Source: Aplidium turbinatum (taxonomy: Eukaryota > Chordata > Ascidiacea > Aplousobranchia > Polyclinidae). Taken from it: a DNA stretch of 64,000 bases. The notes beneath the pieces are model-generated. The model did no database searches, had not been told where the DNA came from, and saw only the letters and a program-made list of their open reading frames with translations. The stretch is from contig OU964931.1 in the NCBI GenBank assembly GCA_918807975.1, positions 9,434,251 to 9,498,250 of the forward strand, written 5' to 3'. The position numbers and the translations under genes were made by a program. The first letter of the stretch is position 1; the number at the start of each line of letters is the position of its first letter. Below, piece after piece: positions 61,661 through 64,000 of the stretch.

Positions 61661-63988
61661 CTGAAAAAAGCATATTCGTAATTAAAAGAGGGACTTAATC
61701 AATTAACAAGCAGATATTATTACAAATTCGAATTGAACCGCTAGTGATCACAATTCACAAGTAATCATTTTATCATAAAAACAAATCAACAGCAAAATAT
61801 ATGATCTAGTTTTCTGGAGATCCGAGACAAGACAATTGTCTTGATAAGCAGAAATTAGATGCTTTCCTAGGCGAGTATCATACAATTAAGATTCAAATGG
61901 CATTCTTAATAGTAACCCTCATTACAATAGGCCATGTATTCTTTTGCAACTCCACACAAACATAGCAAGTTTTGCATATTATAGGCTGAAAACCACAGGC
62001 CAACATATTACCAACTTTAAAAATAGATCCCGAGAAGTCCTCCTTTCCATCGTTCATTAATGGCTTATTTCGTGCTGACGTCACATAAAGTTCGTCACGG
62101 TTGGGACCACCGAAGCAAACGGAAGTGGTCTTGACTGCTGTGTCGCTCACTTTCACGTGCGATAACTTTTCGCCTGCAACAAAACGTGGTGGGGTAATCT
62201 TCAATGTTTGCAGAGGCACCCTAGCTGGACAAGCGATTCAACATCTGCAGACGTTAAACCAATGTAAAAAATGGATTTATTTGCCGGCTAGGTAATTATT
62301 TACCAGGTTGCAATTAATTCCTAAAGCAGAGTGATGTGAAAAGAGTGCCTAGAAAAACAAACTAGGCATAAAACACACATTAATTTTCTAATGTTAGTAT
62401 CATGAGGACTTGTGAGTTGCATTTCGTGTTTGCAACTGGGACCTTCTCCTCTGTGTAAAAGTCATTTACTTGTTGGTGCCGGATATTGTAGCTAGTACTG
62501 AATTTCTATCTGGAACACATGACAAAACGTAAAACCAAACATGCTTGTAAAACGTTGCAATAAATCTACCTGTTTTTGGATCAACTTTGATAAGTTGTCC
62601 GGTGAAAAACATGGCAACCCACAAGTTACCGTCGGTATCAATACAGTGCCCGTCTGGAATTCCATCTGTTTCACGATCAAACTTTACCACTTCACGGATG
62701 TTACTGATCTTTCCTGTTGCCAGATCATAGTCGTAAGCGTCTATGGAAAACTGCAACATAGAAAGCCAAACCAATGCAAGGATAACTTTTACCGTGTTGT
62801 TTTGTTATGGAGTTGCTTGTAAGTTTATACAGTTCTCGCCATTTTTACTAAGATTCGAATACAAGTTATGCTCATGCACGAAAAATATCGTCACACAGTG
62901 TACGTGAAGTCTTAAAGGCTACAACCCAAATACTCATCCAGCTAACCTTTAACGAGTCGGTGAAATACATCGTCTTGTTGTCAGAACTCCAAGATAAGCC
63001 ATTTGAAATATCAAGAAGATCAAGATGTTTGGAAACACTCAAGTCTTTGTGGAGGGAAAATAGTGTTCCTTGTTTGAGTACGGGCTTAGAAGGTACCTCT
63101 TCCAGTCCCATGGTTCCTTAAATAAAACAACAAGCAGAGCGAAATGAAATAATCCTGGAACAAAATTTTCCAAATTGCCGGCTCGGCGCAAGCACATGAA
63201 AACTAACAGATATTTTTGTTGATGAAGGAATAAGGCCTACTCAATCTTGGAGAAAAATGCCCTTTTTAAGTTCAAAACCGGTATTTTCAATACTTGCTGA
63301 GAAGTTGAACCACTTACACAGGTCCTGTCATTGAAGCTGACAACTTATTCTCGGATAGGGAAAGCCTACTTGAAACCTTAATCCTGGAAGTTTTGCATGC
63401 CTGCAAAGGTTTGTAATTCCCCAAAATAAAGGGTCGATCAATGTTGAAGTGCTGCCGCTTGTTGAATTATTCCAACCACTAAGCCAGTGGTGAATGGAAA
63501 CCTGACCTTGAATTACAACTTTCTCTTATTTGCGTCTTTTATTTAGTCTACATGGAAGTAAAAAATACTTTAGCGTGTTGCTTAAATATTATTTTTTGAC
63601 ATTTTAATAACCCGCCAACTTTGCATTTAAACTACTGTATTTTGTTGGAAATTCTAATGAATAATTGAAAAATATCAAACTTATCAGTATGGGCTGAGTG
63701 GAATATTGAAAAAATTGATGAAACTTCAAAGTTCAACAGCATGAAAAAAGTGATGAGTGAATTCTCACCAGCCCAAAACCTTCCTGCTGGATCACATTTG
63801 CCGTCATTAAAACGGCTTTGCGGGCGGTCCAAATTCAATTCCTTAATCATTTGAAGTTCTCCCGTTTCTTCGTGGAGGAAAGACAAACGGTGTCCAGCGG
63901 CAATCAAAAGACCTCCCTTACGCCTGGGAACTACTGCTCCAACGTTGGGTTCTAAACAAGTAACAGTCCCGCATAATGTGTGGGACAA
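61610..63988 (-). CDS. RGN: Regucalcin / SMP-30 (gluconolactonase family), 3' five exons
   Basis: Exons 63988-63769, 63116-62947, 62750-62570, 62224-62016 and 61660-61610 splice in frame (phases 1, 0, 1, 0) to 276 residues plus stop. Human regucalcin has 299, so only about the first 20-30 residues lie beyond the right edge. The six-bladed propeller metal and substrate residues seen are in SRFNDGKCDPAGRFWAGTM (Arg/Asn of the RxN motif), LDISNGLSWS (Asn) and GIPDGHCIDTDGNLW (Asp). The metal-binding Glu near residue 18 is outside the window. The family hydrolyses aldonolactones with a divalent metal and also binds calcium, in the cytosol. The last residues are ITGTGAKGLPAFMFDG. Confidence 0.93.
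61661..62015 (-). other. Regucalcin last intron
   Basis: 355 bp, with no repeat recognised. Confidence 0.7.
62016..62224 (-). CDS. RGN: Regucalcin exon (CFGGPNRDELYVTSA) with a repeat-derived acceptor
   Basis: 209 bp, phase 1 to 0. It encodes (A)RVPLQTLKITPPRFVAGEK, then TTSVCFGGPNRDELYVTSAR and DFSGSIFK. The only in-frame acceptor is TTGTCCAG at 62225-62226, which lies inside a palindromic repeat (62220-62293). The nearer AG (CCAGCTAG) would shift the frame. The donor is GTTGGT, weak at positions +3 and +4. GTAATA four bases on would leave the wrong phase for the final exon. Confidence 0.82.
62220..62293. repeat. Palindromic short repeat spanning the regucalcin splice acceptor
   Basis: The ends CCTAGCTGG and CCGGCTAGG are inverted. 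The core is GATTCAACATCTGCAGACGT, then TTAAACCAATGTAAAAAATG. The left arm is shorter than in other copies. The left end overlaps the first bases of the regucalcin exon 62016-62224. Confidence 0.85.
62570..62750 (-). CDS. RGN: Regucalcin exon (IPDGHCID)
   Basis: 181 bp, acceptor GTTGCAG, donor GTAGAT, phase 0 to 1. It encodes FSIDAYDYDLATGKISNIRE, GIPDGHCIDTDGNLWVAMFF and TGQLIKVDPKT(G/A). The Asp of IPDG is the metal ligand and catalytic residue. Confidence 0.92.
62947..63116 (-). CDS. RGN: Regucalcin exon (GTM ... DISNGLSW)
   Basis: 170 bp, acceptor TATTTAAG, donor GTTAGC, phase 1 to 0. It encodes (G)TMGLEEVPSKPVLKQGTLFS and LDISNGLSWSSDNKTMYFTD, including the metal-binding Asn. Confidence 0.9.
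63117..63768 (-). other. Regucalcin intron
   Basis: 652 bp of AT-rich DNA, with nothing else recognised. Confidence 0.7.
63769..63988 (-). CDS. RGN: Regucalcin exon (RFNDGK blade)
   Basis: 220 bp, acceptor CTTCACAG at the window edge, donor GTGAGA after G (phase 1). It encodes LSHTLCGTVTCLEPNVGAVV, LHEETGELQMIKELNLDRPQ and SRFNDGKCDPAGRFWA. The first codon is TTG inside an exon, not a start. Confidence 0.9.
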
Positions 63989-64000
63989 CTGTGAAGTATA

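Noticed and set aside
1-64000. CRISPR arrays, operons, bacterial promoters
   Set aside because: The regularly spaced similar sequences are dispersed palindromes and transposons in a eukaryotic intron. There is no array structure.

Overview
The window is animal nuclear DNA. It is AT-rich, with GT-AG introns of 0.2 to 27 kb, dense short DNA transposons, tRNA-derived SINEs and BEL/Pao LTR elements. The gene content (Dachsous-type cadherin, GABA-B-associated KCTD, regucalcin) is that of a bilaterian invertebrate. The many CAGTGGTTCCCAACC-type hAT elements would suit an ascidian or another marine invertebrate deuterostome, but I cannot fix the species. I see no prokaryotic, viral-genome or CRISPR features. 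Layout: (1) 1-35.35 kb, minus strand, is the 5' part of a large cadherin gene read from 35348 leftwards and running off the left edge. Nine coding exons splice in frame (about 727 codons: signal peptide plus nearly seven EC repeats). Seven exons lie within 28.4-35.3 kb, then a 27.3-kb intron (1171-28474) precedes the last two. That intron is a repeat archive. (2) 35.35-52.9 kb is intergenic. It holds a hAT-type relic (37521-50648) split by a BEL/Pao element (37775-50169), itself split by a second BEL/Pao element (39932-45722). Every layer has its own target-site duplication. (3) 52.9-59.9 kb, plus strand, is a complete four-exon KCTD8/12/16-type gene. Its third intron carries two nested DNA elements. 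(4) 61.6-64 kb, minus strand, holds the last five exons of a regucalcin (SMP-30) gene whose 5' end lies beyond the right edge. The three genes have no evident functional link: a cell-adhesion/planar-polarity cadherin, a receptor auxiliary subunit and a lactonase. The most unusual feature is a family of 70-95-bp near-perfect palindromes with a core like TTCAACGTCTGCAGACGTT. About 20 copies are scattered through introns and flanks. One copy supplies the 3' splice site, and a few coding bases, of a regucalcin exon. Several transposons are intact enough to show exact target-site duplications, which gives a firm nesting order in several places. I did not find a clearly new multi-gene system.
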